A stretch of 61,528 nucleotides of DNA from assembly GCA_017526785.1 (NCBI GenBank), contig JAFXQV010000017.1, positions 1-61,528 of the forward strand, given 5' to 3'. Shown here one piece after another: positions 34,899 to 43,939 of the stretch. The notes under the pieces are model-generated. The model had not been told where the DNA came from. It saw only the letters and a list, made by a program, of their open reading frames with translations, and did no database searches. The position numbers and the translations under genes were made by a program. The stretch's first letter is position 1. Every line of letters starts with the position of its first letter. The DNA comes from Oscillibacter sp. GTDB taxonomy: Bacteria; Bacillota; Clostridia; Oscillospirales; Oscillospiraceae.

Positions 34899-36197
34899 TC
34901 AGCGCTCCCGCGCAATCGACGCCAGCACGAACACCGCCAGCAGGAACGGGTAGAACAGAAACGGGATAATGGCGATACTCGAAAGCCCGCTCAGGGACGC
35001 GGCAATCAGTAGCTGTGCGCCGTACGGAATCACGCCCTGCATGATACACGAGCAGGTGTCCAGCAGGGACGCCGTCTTTTCGGGTTCGATACGGTATTCC
35101 GCGCTGATTTCCCGCGCAATCGGCGCGGCCATGACAATGGCTACCGTGTTGTTCGCCGTGGAGATGTCCATTAGGGATGTCAACAGCGCGATTCCGAGCA
35201 TGCCGCCGCGCTTGCCCGAAAAGCGCCTCCGGATAAAGGCCAGTATCGCCGCGAAGCCGCCGTTTTCCCGGATTAAAGCCCCTATCGACGCCACGAGAAT
35301 GGTCACTATCATGGTCTCGAACATGCCGGTAGTGCCGTCACCCATGGCCGTGAACGCGGAGATGTACGTCAGAGACCCCGTGACCGCCCCCGCCAGCAGG
35401 AACAGCCCGATTCCGACGCCCAGCACCAACAGCACATTCAGTCCCGCGAGGGCAAGCGCCAGCACGACGAAGTAGGGCAGTGCCTGTATGATGTTGTACT
35501 CGAAATCGCCGACCGAGACGGCGTTCCCGGTAATGGCGACGGCAATCAGTACGGCGAGTGTCAGCCCGGCGGCCGGGAACGCGATACGCGAATTGACGCG
35601 GAATTTGTCTTTCATCTCGACGCCCTGCGTTTTCGTGGCGGCTATCGTGGTATCGGAGATGAACGAGAGGTTGTCGCCGAACATCGAACCGCCCACGACC
35701 GTCGCCACGCACAGCGGCAGTGAGAATCCGCCGTTTCTGGCCACCTCCGCCGCAATCGGAACTAATACCGTAATTGTGCCGACGCTCGTACCCATTGCCA
35801 TGGAGATGAGGCAGGCAATCAGGAACAGCCCCGGCACCGCGAAACTTCCCGGGATGATGTCCAGCAGTAAATTCGCGGTACTGGCCGCGCCCCCGGCCTG
35901 TTTGGCGATTCCGCCGAACGCCCCCGCCATCAGGAAAATGAACAGCATTATAGTAATGTTGTCGTCCCCGATACCGGTTGCGCAGAGGTGGATTTTCTCG
36001 TCAAAGGATAGTTTCGGGTTCTGTACGAGTGCCACGGCAAGCGCAATCGAAAACGCCACCACTACGGACATGATATAAAAGCCCATCTGGCCTTCGACGG
36101 GGCGGATGTACTCGAACCAGACGCCGCTTCCGAGGTACAGCACCAGAAAAACCAGTATTGGAAACAGCGCTTTCCCGTTGGGTTTCTTGTCGTTCAT
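34899..36197 (-). CDS. NhaC-family Na+/H+ antiporter
   Basis: 432 residues with about eleven hydrophobic segments. NhaC-family blocks are GDDNITIMLFIFLMAGAFGGI, AMGTSVGTITVLVPIA, VVGGSMFGDNLSFISDTTIAA and MDISTANNTVAIVMAAP. These transporters exchange sodium for protons or malate/lactate pairs at the cytoplasmic membrane. The ATG (GGAGGA upstream) is only 18 bases after the second TIR gene on the same strand with no terminator between, so it is probably read with the TIR genes. A strong terminator follows. Confidence 0.9.
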   Translation of the reverse strand: MNDKKPNGKALFPILVFLVLYLGSGVWFEYIRPVEGQMGFYIMSVVVAFSIALAVALVQNPKLSFDEKIHLCATGIGDDNITIMLFIFLMAGAFGGIAKQAGGAASTANLLLDIIPGSFAVPGLFLIACLISMAMGTSVGTITVLVPIAAEVARNGGFSLPLCVATVVGGSMFGDNLSFISDTTIAATKTQGVEMKDKFRVNSRIAFPAAGLTLAVLIAVAITGNAVSVGDFEYNIIQALPYFVVLALALAGLNVLLVLGVGIGLFLLAGAVTGSLTYISAFTAMGDGTTGMFETMIVTILVASIGALIRENGGFAAILAFIRRRFSGKRGGMLGIALLTSLMDISTANNTVAIVMAAPIAREISAEYRIEPEKTASLLDTCSCIMQGVIPYGAQLLIAASLSGLSSIAIIPFLFYPFLLAVFVLASIARER

Positions 36198-36215
36198 GCG
36201 GGTTCCTCCATTTTG

Positions 36216-36668
36216 TCAAGATTCAGAAGCCTTACAGAGTTTGAATGATTCCTCATACTGTAAGGCAAGCGCGAAGTGGTCTGAACCGCTGTAATCTGAA
36301 AAACGCATATGTTGGACAACATGCAGTCCCATTTCCAAACCGGGCGGCAGTTCCACGGCGTCCAGATAGACGGGAATGACGACTCTTTTTTTGTGTCGGG
36401 CGTAACTGCTTTCAATGTAGCAGTCATCCAAATTTTCCGAGTTGACAGACGAGCGCGAAAGAAACAGCAGAAACACCGAACAGTGAATAATGTGTTCCGC
36501 GACAATATTCTCACGTCTATGTCCGGCCTGTACCCTGTAGTACCAGACCCGATATCCCGCACGGTTGAGCGCGTCCAGTATGGGAACGACCGTCTCCGCG
36601 TCCTCCGGAGAATACCACGCGAAAATATATGGTTCCGAACCCTCATAGGGATGAAAGGCAGGCTTCAT
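36216..36668 (-). CDS. TIR-domain protein 2 (divergent paralogue)
   Basis: 150 residues, almost all one TIR fold: PYIFAWYSPED (13-23), GYRVWYY (38-44), CSVFLLFLS (63-71) and DDCYIESSYA (81-90), with E86 at the place of the NADase Glu. Compared with the upstream paralogue it has lost the WYD aspartate and the tryptophan after the QAG motif, so its NADase activity is less certain. The ATG (GAGGAGG upstream) overlaps the stop of the first TIR gene by one base. The tail is short and without a recognisable partner domain. Confidence 0.78.
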   Translation of the reverse strand: MKPAFHPYEGSEPYIFAWYSPEDAETVVPILDALNRAGYRVWYYRVQAGHRRENIVAEHIIHCSVFLLFLSRSSVNSENLDDCYIESSYARHKKRVVIPVYLDAVELPPGLEMGLHVVQHMRFSDYSGSDHFALALQYEESFKLCKASES

Positions 36669-37129
36669 CACGACGCCTCCTCTGAGAGCGTTTCCGGCGT
36701 GTCTTTGCACGAGGCGCAACCCGATTCGGCGTCCAGCATAAGCGCGAAAGTATCCGCGTCCTGATATCTGAGCGAACGGAAGCGGTAAAGCGTCATTTCC
36801 AGTCCGGGCGGCAAGACCACGTTTCTTTCCAGATACACGGGAAGAATGACGCGTTTCTTTGTCAGTGCGTATGTGATTTCGTCGTGGCAATGGGTGGAAT
36901 CCGCGAAGGCGGCGGATATCAGCGGCATAAATACGGAACATCCCGCGATATGTTCCGCTAAGGAGTTTGCCCATTGGATTCCCGCTTGCAGTCCTATGTC
37001 GTACCAAATTCGATACCCGGCGCGGCGCAAGGCTTCCACAAGAGAATGTGCCAGTATGTTGTCATTGTGCGAATAGCTGACGAAAATATAGGGCTTTGTC
37101 CCCTCATAAAGCTGAAAACTGGCGTTCAT
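36668..37129 (-). CDS. TIR-domain protein 1
   Basis: 153 residues: PYIFVSYSHND (13-23, box 1), GYRIWYDIGLQAGIQW (38-53), CSVFMPLIS (64-72) and THCHDEITYA (79-88), with E84 in the position of the catalytic Glu of NAD-cleaving TIRs. No sensor or effector domain is attached. The C-terminal 25 residues are acidic with two Cys. The frame extends upstream, but the ATG at 37129 has AGGAGG and directly starts homology to the paralogue. It is the first gene of a TIR-TIR-NhaC unit with a promoter at 37167-37195. Confidence 0.82.
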   Translation of the reverse strand: MNASFQLYEGTKPYIFVSYSHNDNILAHSLVEALRRAGYRIWYDIGLQAGIQWANSLAEHIAGCSVFMPLISAAFADSTHCHDEITYALTKKRVILPVYLERNVVLPPGLEMTLYRFRSLRYQDADTFALMLDAESGCASCKDTPETLSEEAS

Positions 37130-37166
37130 GGTGTGTACTCCTCCTGTCGAATCCGCGTGTATGTGT

Positions 37167-37195
37167 ATCATAGCACGGCGCGGCGGGAATTGCAA
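37167..37195 (-). promoter_or_regulatory. Promoter of the TIR-TIR-NhaC unit
   Basis: On the minus strand TTGCAA (37195-37190), 17 bases, TATGAT (37172-37167), 37 bases before the ATG. It lies just after the icd terminator. Confidence 0.68.
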
Positions 37196-37197
37196 GA

Positions 37198-37238
37198 CAA
37201 AAAAACGAAAGCCCTGCCCGTGTCCGGCGGGGAGGGCT
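37198..37238 (-). terminator. Terminator of icd
   Basis: On the minus strand AGCCCTCCCCGCC...GGGCAGGGCT, then TTCGTTTTTTTG. Confidence 0.85.
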
Positions 37239-37243
37239 GACTG

Positions 37244-38488
37244 TTACGAACTGTGTACCAGCTTTCCGAGGCGCACGGCAATGGCGTCTAAAAACTGTTC
37301 GCTGTCCACGACGCGGACGGGGAAACCGGGGTCGACCAGTCCGGACAAGTCCCCGGTCATGGTGCCACTGCTGAGCGTGTCGAAGCAGGCCGTCTCCAGC
37401 ATGTCGCCGAACGCGGCCAAATCCGGCAGGCCGTCCATTTCGCCGCGCTTTCGGAGCGCCCCCGACCATGCGTAGATAGTCGCTATGGGGTTTGTGGAGG
37501 TCTTTTCGCCCTTAAGGTAGCGGTAGTAGTGCTTTGTGACCGTGCCGTGGGAGGCCTCGTACTCGTACACGCCATCCGGCGAGACCAGTACGGAAGTCAT
37601 CATGGCCAGCGAGCCGAACGCGGTTGCAATCATGTCACTCATCACGTCGCCGTCGTAATTTTTGAGTGCCCAGATAAAGCCGCCTTTCGAGCGGACGACA
37701 CGCGCAATGGCGTCGTCAATGAGGGTGTAGAAGTACGTCAGGCCAAGGCGCTCAAACTCCGCCCTGTAGCGCGTGTCGTAGAGTTCCTGAAAGATTTCCT
37801 TGAAAGCGCCGTCGTACACTTTGGAAATGGTGTCTTTGGTGGAAAACCACAAGTCTTGTTTCGTGTTGACGGCGAACCGGAAACAGCTTTCGGCGAAAGA
37901 GCGGATACTGGCCTCCGTGTTGTGCTGGGAGAGCCACACCGCGCCGCCGTCGACTTTCTGCACTACGCGGTCAATGGTGTTGCCGTCGCGGTCGGTGAAC
38001 GTGAAAGTAGCGGTGCCGGGGTTTTTCGTCCGCAGGTCGACGGCCTTGTACACGTCGCCGTAGGCGTGGCGGGCGACGGTAATCGGCGCTTCCCACGTCT
38101 TTACAACAGGTTTCAGGAACGGAAGCACAATCGGGGCGCGGAACGCGGTACCGTCCAGAAAGGCGCGGATTGTGCCGTTCGGGGACTTCCACATTTCCGT
38201 GAGTTCTGGGTACTCCTCCATTCTCTGCTGATTGGGCGTGATGGTGGCGCACTTGACCGCCACGCCTAAATGTTTCGTGGCGCTGGCGGCGCGGACGGTC
38301 ACTTGGTCTTTGGTGGCGTTGCGGTTGAGCAGGCCGAGGTCGTAGTATTCGGTTTTCAAGTCCACAAAGGGGACAATCAGCTTTTCCTTAATCCACGCCC
38401 ACAGAACGCGGGTCATTTCGTCGCCGTCCATTTCCACAAGCGGCGTTGACATTTCGATTTTCGCTGTCAAAAAGTTCACCTTCTTCAT
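37244..38488 (-). CDS. icd: NADP-dependent isocitrate dehydrogenase
   Basis: 414 residues of the homodimeric (IDH1-like) type: TPLVEMDGDEMTRVLW, ATKHLGVAVKCATITP, SPNGTIRAFLDGTAFRAPI, KNYDGDVMSD and EASHGTVTKHYYRY are all conserved, including substrate and NADP-binding residues. It makes 2-oxoglutarate from isocitrate for glutamate synthesis. The chosen ATG (MKKVNFL) has GGGGG only two bases away, and that sequence is one arm of a strong hairpin (38491-38512). The internal ATG at residue 13 lacks a ribosome site. The start is therefore the least certain part. Confidence 0.94.
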   Translation of the reverse strand: MKKVNFLTAKIEMSTPLVEMDGDEMTRVLWAWIKEKLIVPFVDLKTEYYDLGLLNRNATKDQVTVRAASATKHLGVAVKCATITPNQQRMEEYPELTEMWKSPNGTIRAFLDGTAFRAPIVLPFLKPVVKTWEAPITVARHAYGDVYKAVDLRTKNPGTATFTFTDRDGNTIDRVVQKVDGGAVWLSQHNTEASIRSFAESCFRFAVNTKQDLWFSTKDTISKVYDGAFKEIFQELYDTRYRAEFERLGLTYFYTLIDDAIARVVRSKGGFIWALKNYDGDVMSDMIATAFGSLAMMTSVLVSPDGVYEYEASHGTVTKHYYRYLKGEKTSTNPIATIYAWSGALRKRGEMDGLPDLAAFGDMLETACFDTLSSGTMTGDLSGLVDPGFPVRVVDSEQFLDAIAVRLGKLVHSS

Positions 38489-38490
38489 TT

Positions 38491-38512
38491 CCCCCGCCCG
38501 GACGGGCGGGGG
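38491..38512. other. Perfect GC hairpin abutting the icd start
   Basis: A 22-bp perfect inverted repeat (CCCCCGCCC...GGGCGGGGG) ends two bases before the icd ATG and begins ten bases after the potCD stop. It has no U-tract. On the icd mRNA it would hide the only Shine-Dalgarno-like sequence. Confidence 0.6.
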
Positions 38513-38521
38513 AGTCGTCTT

Positions 38522-40522
38522 TCAAATGCCCAGTTGAATCCAAAGCCGATTGTACAGGGCGCGGGTCTCGGGCGGGGTGTTCTCGTACATCTGGCAGTGT
38601 TCCAGCACTTCCGGCGGCGTCACGATGATGTCGTAGATTTCGGGGTCAAGGGGTTCCCCGTACAGCTCTTCGTAATAGGCCGGGTACTGTTCCAGCGCCT
38701 CCATATTGGGGGAGCCGTAGCGGAGATAGTCCATGTTGGCAAGGTTGGCCTCCGTGGAAGCGATAAAGTTTATCCACGCTTCGGCCTCCGCCATGTGCGG
38801 CGCGTCCTTCAGGATGCACATCGCGTCTACGAACCAGTTCGCGCCCTCCTCCGGGATGACGTAACGTAAATCCTCGTTATTTTCCAGCATGGAGAGATAG
38901 TCCCCGGCGTAATAGGACGCAATCGCGGCGTTTCCGCCCTCCATGGTCTGGAAAACCTCGTCCATGACCTTGCCCTGAAAGACGCCTTGCTTTGACGCCT
39001 TGTCGAGTACCGCGTAGGCGGCGCGGATTTCCGCCTCGTCGGTCGTGTTGATGGAGTAGCCCAGATACATCAGCGCCTCCCCGATGGCGTCGCGGGAGTT
39101 GTTGATAAGCAGGACTTTCCCGGCGTTGCGCTCGTCGTACAGCGCGCCCCAGCTTGTCACGGGTTCGTCAATCATGGCCGCGTTGTAGATAATGCCCAGC
39201 GTACTCCAAGTGTAAGGCACGGTGTACTTGTTCTCCGGGTCGTAGGACAGGTTCTTGAAGCGCGGGTCAATCAACTGGAAATTCGGGATGTTGTCGTAGT
39301 TGAGTTCCGACAGCATGCCCTCCTCGATTAACTGCGCAATCATATAGTCTGACGGCACAATCACGTCGTAGTCCGCGCCGCCGTTTTTAAGCAGGGAGTA
39401 CATGGTCTCGTTGCTCTCGGCGGTCTGGTAGTTGACGCGGATACCGGTTTCGGCCTCGAATCGGTCAATCAAGTCAAGGTCGATATACTCGCCCCAGCTA
39501 CAGACGTTCACGACCGGGATGGACTGTGTTTCCCTTGTCAGAAACAGAACCGTCACAACGAACGCCACAGACCCCGCCGCGACAAGTCCCCAGCGCGCAT
39601 ATTGCCCCGCCCGCGTGGCGAAGAAGCGGCGCAGACGTTCCCCGACTGGCACACTGTGGGCGGACGGGTTCCGCTTCCGGCGTTCCTGCCGGATTTCGCC
39701 CATGTTGACAATGACCAGCAAAACCAGAACCGTCAGAAATAGAATGGTTGAAACCGCGTTAATTTCGGGCGTGACGCGGCGTTTCGTCATGCCGTAAATG
39801 GTCATGGCGAGCGTGGACGTGGAGGAACCCGCGGTAAAGTAGGATATCACAAAGTCGTCAATGGACATCGTGAAGGCAATCAGCGCCCCGGAGACAATGC
39901 CGGGCTTGATTTCCGGGAGCATGACTTTCCAAAACGCCTGCATCCACGTACAGCCGAGGTCTTGCGCGGCGTCCATGAGGTTTCTGTCCATCTGGCGCAG
40001 TTTCGGGGCGACGTTGAGAATCACGTAGGGGATATTGAACGCGACATGCGCGAGCAGGAGCGTGCCGAAACCGAGCGTCAGGCGTTCGGGGAGTACGACG
40101 GCCGTCTGCACGCCGTTGAACCACCGCGCGAACCCGCCCCAGAACTGGAAGAACGCCACGAAGAACAGGCACAGCGAAACGCCCGTGACAATGTCCGCGT
40201 TCATCATGGGGATGTTGTTGACGGTCAGCAGGGCGTCGCGGCGGCGTCGCGGGAGGCTATACAGCCCAATGGCCGCGAACGTCCCCGCGAGCGTCGAAAT
40301 GAGCGTGGCCAGCAGGGACACCAGCAGAGTGATATAGACGCTCTCAATAATCAGGCGGTTGCGGAACATGGACTGATACCAGTGCAGGGAGAACCCGCGC
40401 CACACGGCACTGCTGTCGCCCTCGTTGAACGAGAAGATAATCAATAGCGCGATAGGGGCGTAAAGGAACAGGAACACAAGCCCGATTAAAATACGGCTTC
40501 CGGCGCGGCGGCTCTGTCTCAT
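38522..40522 (-). CDS. Spermidine/putrescine ABC transporter, PotC permease fused to PotD binding protein
   Basis: 666 residues. The N-terminal 270 are a PotC-type permease with six membrane segments and the EAA-like loop NLMDAAQDLGCTWMQAFWKVMLPEIKPG written across residues about 170-195. A basic linker and another membrane helix (about 300-322) lead to a PotD-type extracellular domain (VVNVCSWGEYIDLDLIDRFEAETGIRV onward). The helix thus tethers the receptor outside the membrane. The ATG overlaps the potB stop (ATGA), so the start upstream of it is rejected. It completes the potABCD operon. Confidence 0.93.
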   Translation of the reverse strand: MRQSRRAGSRILIGLVFLFLYAPIALLIIFSFNEGDSSAVWRGFSLHWYQSMFRNRLIIESVYITLLVSLLATLISTLAGTFAAIGLYSLPRRRRDALLTVNNIPMMNADIVTGVSLCLFFVAFFQFWGGFARWFNGVQTAVVLPERLTLGFGTLLLAHVAFNIPYVILNVAPKLRQMDRNLMDAAQDLGCTWMQAFWKVMLPEIKPGIVSGALIAFTMSIDDFVISYFTAGSSTSTLAMTIYGMTKRRVTPEINAVSTILFLTVLVLLVIVNMGEIRQERRKRNPSAHSVPVGERLRRFFATRAGQYARWGLVAAGSVAFVVTVLFLTRETQSIPVVNVCSWGEYIDLDLIDRFEAETGIRVNYQTAESNETMYSLLKNGGADYDVIVPSDYMIAQLIEEGMLSELNYDNIPNFQLIDPRFKNLSYDPENKYTVPYTWSTLGIIYNAAMIDEPVTSWGALYDERNAGKVLLINNSRDAIGEALMYLGYSINTTDEAEIRAAYAVLDKASKQGVFQGKVMDEVFQTMEGGNAAIASYYAGDYLSMLENNEDLRYVIPEEGANWFVDAMCILKDAPHMAEAEAWINFIASTEANLANMDYLRYGSPNMEALEQYPAYYEELYGEPLDPEIYDIIVTPPEVLEHCQMYENTPPETRALYNRLWIQLGI

Positions 40523-41355
40523 AACATCACCGCCTGTTCTTCGCCCTCCCCAAAGTGGTTCATGAGCGCCATGCACAGCACGACGATTACCATCATCACC
40601 ATGGAAATGGCCGCGCCGAGGTGGGGATTGTACGCGCCGCCTAAAAACTGCTGTTCGATGAGGTCGCCCAACATCATCTGCGTTCCGCCGCCGAGCAGGC
40701 GCGAGATTGCGAACGTGGACACCGACGGCACAAAGACCATTGTCACGCCCGACAGCACCCCCGGGAGCGATAACGGCAGAATGACCCGCAGGAACACTTG
40801 GGCGGAGTTCGCGCCGAGGTCGCGGGCGGCCTCCAAGAGTTGTCGGTCGAGTTTGAGAATCACGGAGTAAATCGGCAGTATCATAAACGGCAGATAGTTG
40901 TAGACCATGCCGAGCGTGACCGCGCCCGGCGTACGGAGCATTTGGAAGGCTTCGATTTTGAGCAGGGAGAACAGCCCGATTTTCTGAAACAACTGATTCA
41001 GAAGGCCGTTATTCTCCAAAATGGACATCCAAGAATAGGTTCTCAACAGGAAATTCATCCACATGGGCAGCATAATCAGCGCCAGCGCCACGCGCTGGAA
41101 GCCGGAACCCTCCCCTGCCATGAAGTACGCGGCGGGGTAGCCAATCAGCAGACAAATGAGCGTGGCAATGGCCGCCAGCCGGAACGAGCGCACAAACACA
41201 GAGGCGTAAATGCCCATATCCGTGAAGTTCTCGAGCGTGGCGGCGGAATCCGAGGTCGTGAAGGCGTAGACCGCCATAATGAGAATCGGAATCACGACCA
41301 GCAGGAACAGCCACACGGCGTACGGAAGCGCCAGCAGTGACAATTTACGATTCAT
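40519..41355 (-). CDS. potB: Spermidine/putrescine ABC transporter permease
   Basis: 278 residues with six membrane segments and the EAA loop [27 protein letters not shown] that docks on PotA. Family-typical [16 protein letters not shown] is present. The ATG follows GGAGGG; a GTG one codon earlier is possible. It overlaps potA by 11 bases and potCD by 4, so the operon is translationally coupled. Confidence 0.94.
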   Translation of the reverse strand: MNRKLSLLALPYAVWLFLLVVIPILIMAVYAFTTSDSAATLENFTDMGIYASVFVRSFRLAAIATLICLLIGYPAAYFMAGEGSGFQRVALALIMLPMWMNFLLRTYSWMSILENNGLLNQLFQKIGLFSLLKIEAFQMLRTPGAVTLGMVYNYLPFMILPIYSVILKLDRQLLEAARDLGANSAQVFLRVILPLSLPGVLSGVTMVFVPSVSTFAISRLLGGGTQMMLGDLIEQQFLGGAYNPHLGAAISMVMMVIVVLCMALMNHFGEGEEQAVML

Positions 41356-42514
41356 CACTTTGTCCCTCCGCGCCGTCGTCCGCGCCGTTGAGTTCGTCGT
41401 ACTCGTCGGAGAACGACGAGTAGTCGCCGAACATGCCGGAATACTCGCTCTTTTTCATGACGTGGATGCCGTCCGGGTCGATTTTGATACCGATTTTCGA
41501 GCCGACCGGGGAGTGGTCCGTCGTCTGAATCAGCCACTTGAAGCCCCGGAAGTCTACAATAATGTCGTACTGCATGCCCTTGAAGGTAACATTCGTGACG
41601 GTTCCGGTGAGCTGTCCCTGTTCGACGGGTACAATGTCGATGTCCTCCGGCCGGATTACCACGTCCACGGGTTCGTTTTCGGCGAAGCCCGCGTCAAGGC
41701 ACGGGAAAAGGCGTCCGTACATCTTGACGGCCTTATCCTTGACCATAACGCCGTCGATGATGTTGGATTCCCCGATGAAGTCCGCCACAAAGGCGTTTTT
41801 CGGCTCGTTGTAGATGTCCTCCGGGGTGCCGATTTGCTGAATGTTGCCCTTGTCCATGATAACAATCGTGTCCGACATGGTCAAGGCCTCTTCTTGGTCA
41901 TGCGTGACGTAGATAAACGTAATGCCAACCTGCTGTTGGATGCGCTTCAACTCGATTTGCATGTCCTTGCGGAGTTTGAGGTCTAACGCGCCGAGGGGTT
42001 CGTCCAGAAGCAGGACTTTCGGGCGGTTGACCAGCGCCCGCGCAATCGCCACGCGCTGCTGCTGTCCGCCGGAGAGGGCGTCGACGCGGCGGCGCTCGAA
42101 GCCTTTCAGGCTGACGGATTCCAGCATTTCCATCACGCGGCGGTCGATTTCCTCATTGGACAGCTTGACGCCGCGCTTACTGTTCGGGTCTGGCACTCTC
42201 TGCATGCGCAGTCCGAAGGCGACATTCTCGTAAACGTCCAAATGCGGGAACAGCGCGTACTTCTGGAAAACGGTGTTAATCTGCCGCTTGTGCGGCGGGA
42301 CATCGTTAATCCGCACGCCGTCAAAGAACACGTCGCCGGAAACGGGCGTCGTGAAGCCGCCGATAATCCGGAGCGTGGTCGTCTTGCCGCACCCGCTGGG
42401 GCCAAGAAGCGTCAGAAACTCCTTGTCGTTGATATAAAGATTGATATTGTTCAATATCGTCTCGCCGTCATACGCCATGCACAGGTTTTGCAGGCGAATC
42501 AGCTCTTTTGCCAT
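41345..42514 (-). CDS. potA: Spermidine/putrescine ABC transporter ATP-binding protein
   Basis: 389 residues: Walker [11 protein letters not shown], signature LSGGQQQR, Walker [13 protein letters not shown] and switch VTHDQEEA, then a C-terminal TOBE domain ([12 protein letters not shown]). It energises polyamine import. The acidic tail ([20 protein letters not shown]) is longer than usual. GGGGGAGG precedes the ATG. The gene lies 54 bases after tlpA, with no clear terminator between, so partial read-through from the ccdA promoter is possible. Confidence 0.96.
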   Translation of the reverse strand: MAKELIRLQNLCMAYDGETILNNINLYINDKEFLTLLGPSGCGKTTTLRIIGGFTTPVSGDVFFDGVRINDVPPHKRQINTVFQKYALFPHLDVYENVAFGLRMQRVPDPNSKRGVKLSNEEIDRRVMEMLESVSLKGFERRRVDALSGGQQQRVAIARALVNRPKVLLLDEPLGALDLKLRKDMQIELKRIQQQVGITFIYVTHDQEEALTMSDTIVIMDKGNIQQIGTPEDIYNEPKNAFVADFIGESNIIDGVMVKDKAVKMYGRLFPCLDAGFAENEPVDVVIRPEDIDIVPVEQGQLTGTVTNVTFKGMQYDIIVDFRGFKWLIQTTDHSPVGSKIGIKIDPDGIHVMKKSEYSGMFGDYSSFSDEYDELNGADDGAEGQSDES

Positions 42515-42568
42515 GTATCCTCCCCCATTTCATTTGATTTGATATGGATAACGCGTCGTGTCGCGGTA

Positions 42569-43135
42569 TCACTCCAGAAGTTTTTCCAACTGGTCATAGA
42601 GCAGTTCCCGGCTCAGCGCGCCGATTTGGTACGAGTGTAACGTTCCGTCGGCGTTGAGAAAGTACGTCGCTGGAATCGCGTTGACGGCGTAGGCGTACGC
42701 GCCCTCCGATTCCGTGTCGTAGCAGACGGGGAAAGTATAGCCCTGTTCCGTGAGAAACGCCTGTACGCCCTCTATGGTTTCCTGCTGTCCGTCTGTCAGG
42801 TCTGTCATGAGGAATGTTACCCGGTCGCCGTATTCGGCGCAGGCCTCGTTGAAGTGCGGCAGTTCCTCCCGGCACGGCGGACACCACGTCGCCCAGAAGT
42901 TTAAGACAATCGGCTTTCCGTGGAAGTCGGAGAGGCGGACTGTCTCGCCGTCGGCGTTGAGCATGGAGAAGTCCGGCGCGGCCACGGGCGCGGGTTCGGA
43001 TGTTTCGGAGATTGTCGGCGCGGGTTCGATTGTCGGAGCGTCGACAGCGGAGAAACGGCGGTAGGCCATCCCCGCCAGCGACAGCAACAGAATAAACAGT
43101 ACGATTGTCAGCGGAATCATTTTCGGGTTACGCAT
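42569..43135 (-). CDS. TlpA/ResA-like membrane-anchored thioredoxin
   Basis: 188 residues: an N-terminal membrane anchor (about 6-24), a Pro/Glu linker, then a thioredoxin fold with WATWCPPCREELP, whose CPPC is the redox site, and the cis-Pro loop AIPATYFL. It sits outside the membrane and receives electrons from the CcdA protein encoded just upstream. It likely keeps extracellular or cytochrome cysteines reduced. The gap to ccdA is 16 bases. Confidence 0.93.
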   Translation of the reverse strand: MRNPKMIPLTIVLFILLLSLAGMAYRRFSAVDAPTIEPAPTISETSEPAPVAAPDFSMLNADGETVRLSDFHGKPIVLNFWATWCPPCREELPHFNEACAEYGDRVTFLMTDLTDGQQETIEGVQAFLTEQGYTFPVCYDTESEGAYAYAVNAIPATYFLNADGTLHSYQIGALSRELLYDQLEKLLE

Positions 43136-43151
43136 AAATCCCCCTTTCCCG

Positions 43152-43796
43152 TCAAGAAAAGAACGTCATCAGGCGCGTGAGCCAGCCCGTGGCCATTGCG
43201 ACGCCGGACGCAATCAGGAACGCGCCGCAGAGCAGTTGGAACGCGTGGTAGTGGCGCTTGACGAACGCGAACGCGTTGCGGAGCTGGTCAATCAGCACGG
43301 CGGACAGCACAAACGGAATGCCCAGCCCGAGGGCGTAGAGCAACAACAGCGACGCGCCGCGAAGCGCGGTACCGGACGCGGACGCCAGCATGAGCGCGGC
43401 ACCGAGGAACGCCCCCGCGCAGGGCGTCAGGCTGACGGAGTAGACCACGCCGAACAGGAACGCCGAAAAGATATTGCGAACCTCTCCCCGGTACTGTGTG
43501 CCGCGAAAAAAGGGAATTGGGAGCAGTTCCAGAAACGACAGCCCCAGCAGGACGACGATTACGCCGCAAACAAGATTGACGGCGGCTTGATAGCGCGCAA
43601 GCAGTGCGCCGACGGAACCCGCGAACACGCCCAGCGCGCAGAATACGGCCGTAAACCCGGCGACGAACGCGAGCGCCCCGGGAAGCGGTTTTTTGGACGC
43701 CCCGGCGAAATAGCCGATGTAGACCGGGAGCAGGGGGAGCGTGCAGGGGGACAGGAAAGAAAGGATTCCTTCCAAAAAAGTGAGCAGATATTCCAT
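43152..43796 (-). CDS. ccdA: CcdA-type transmembrane thiol-disulfide electron carrier
   Basis: 214 residues with six membrane helices and the two conserved cysteine sites, LSPCTLPLLPVY and TPCAGAFLGAAL. It moves electrons from cytoplasmic thioredoxin to the outer-face TlpA-like protein encoded next. The ATG at 43796 (MEYLLTFLEG) follows AAGGA; the frame runs 25 codons further upstream over the promoter and is rejected. Confidence 0.94.
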   Translation of the reverse strand: MEYLLTFLEGILSFLSPCTLPLLPVYIGYFAGASKKPLPGALAFVAGFTAVFCALGVFAGSVGALLARYQAAVNLVCGVIVVLLGLSFLELLPIPFFRGTQYRGEVRNIFSAFLFGVVYSVSLTPCAGAFLGAALMLASASGTALRGASLLLLYALGLGIPFVLSAVLIDQLRNAFAFVKRHYHAFQLLCGAFLIASGVAMATGWLTRLMTFFS

Positions 43797-43842
43797 GATT
43801 TTCCTTACCGCGCAAGATTCATTGTGGTGGTATAATGTGCGT

Positions 43843-43871
43843 ATCATATCGGAATCACGTCCGGTTGTCAA
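43843..43871 (-). promoter_or_regulatory. Promoter of ccdA-tlpA
   Basis: On the minus strand TTGACA (43871-43866), 17 bases, TATGAT (43848-43843). Confidence 0.8.
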
Positions 43872-43899
43872 GGCATATTTCGTGAACAGGATGTATTTT

Positions 43900-43928
43900 C
43901 CCCTCCGTCACTCTGTGGCGGAGGGGCG
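43900..43928. terminator. Hairpin after nadE
   Basis: CCCCTCCG-TCACTCTGTGG-CGGAGGGG lies between the nadE stop and the ccdA promoter. It lacks a clear U-tract in the minus direction, so termination is only probable. Confidence 0.45.
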
Positions 43929-43939
43929 AACACGCTGAT

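Noticed and set aside
36216-37007. A longer version of the second TIR protein starting at 37007
   Set aside because: The extra 113 codons are an out-of-frame reading of the first TIR gene. The ATG at 36668 has a good ribosome site and starts the paralogous sequence.
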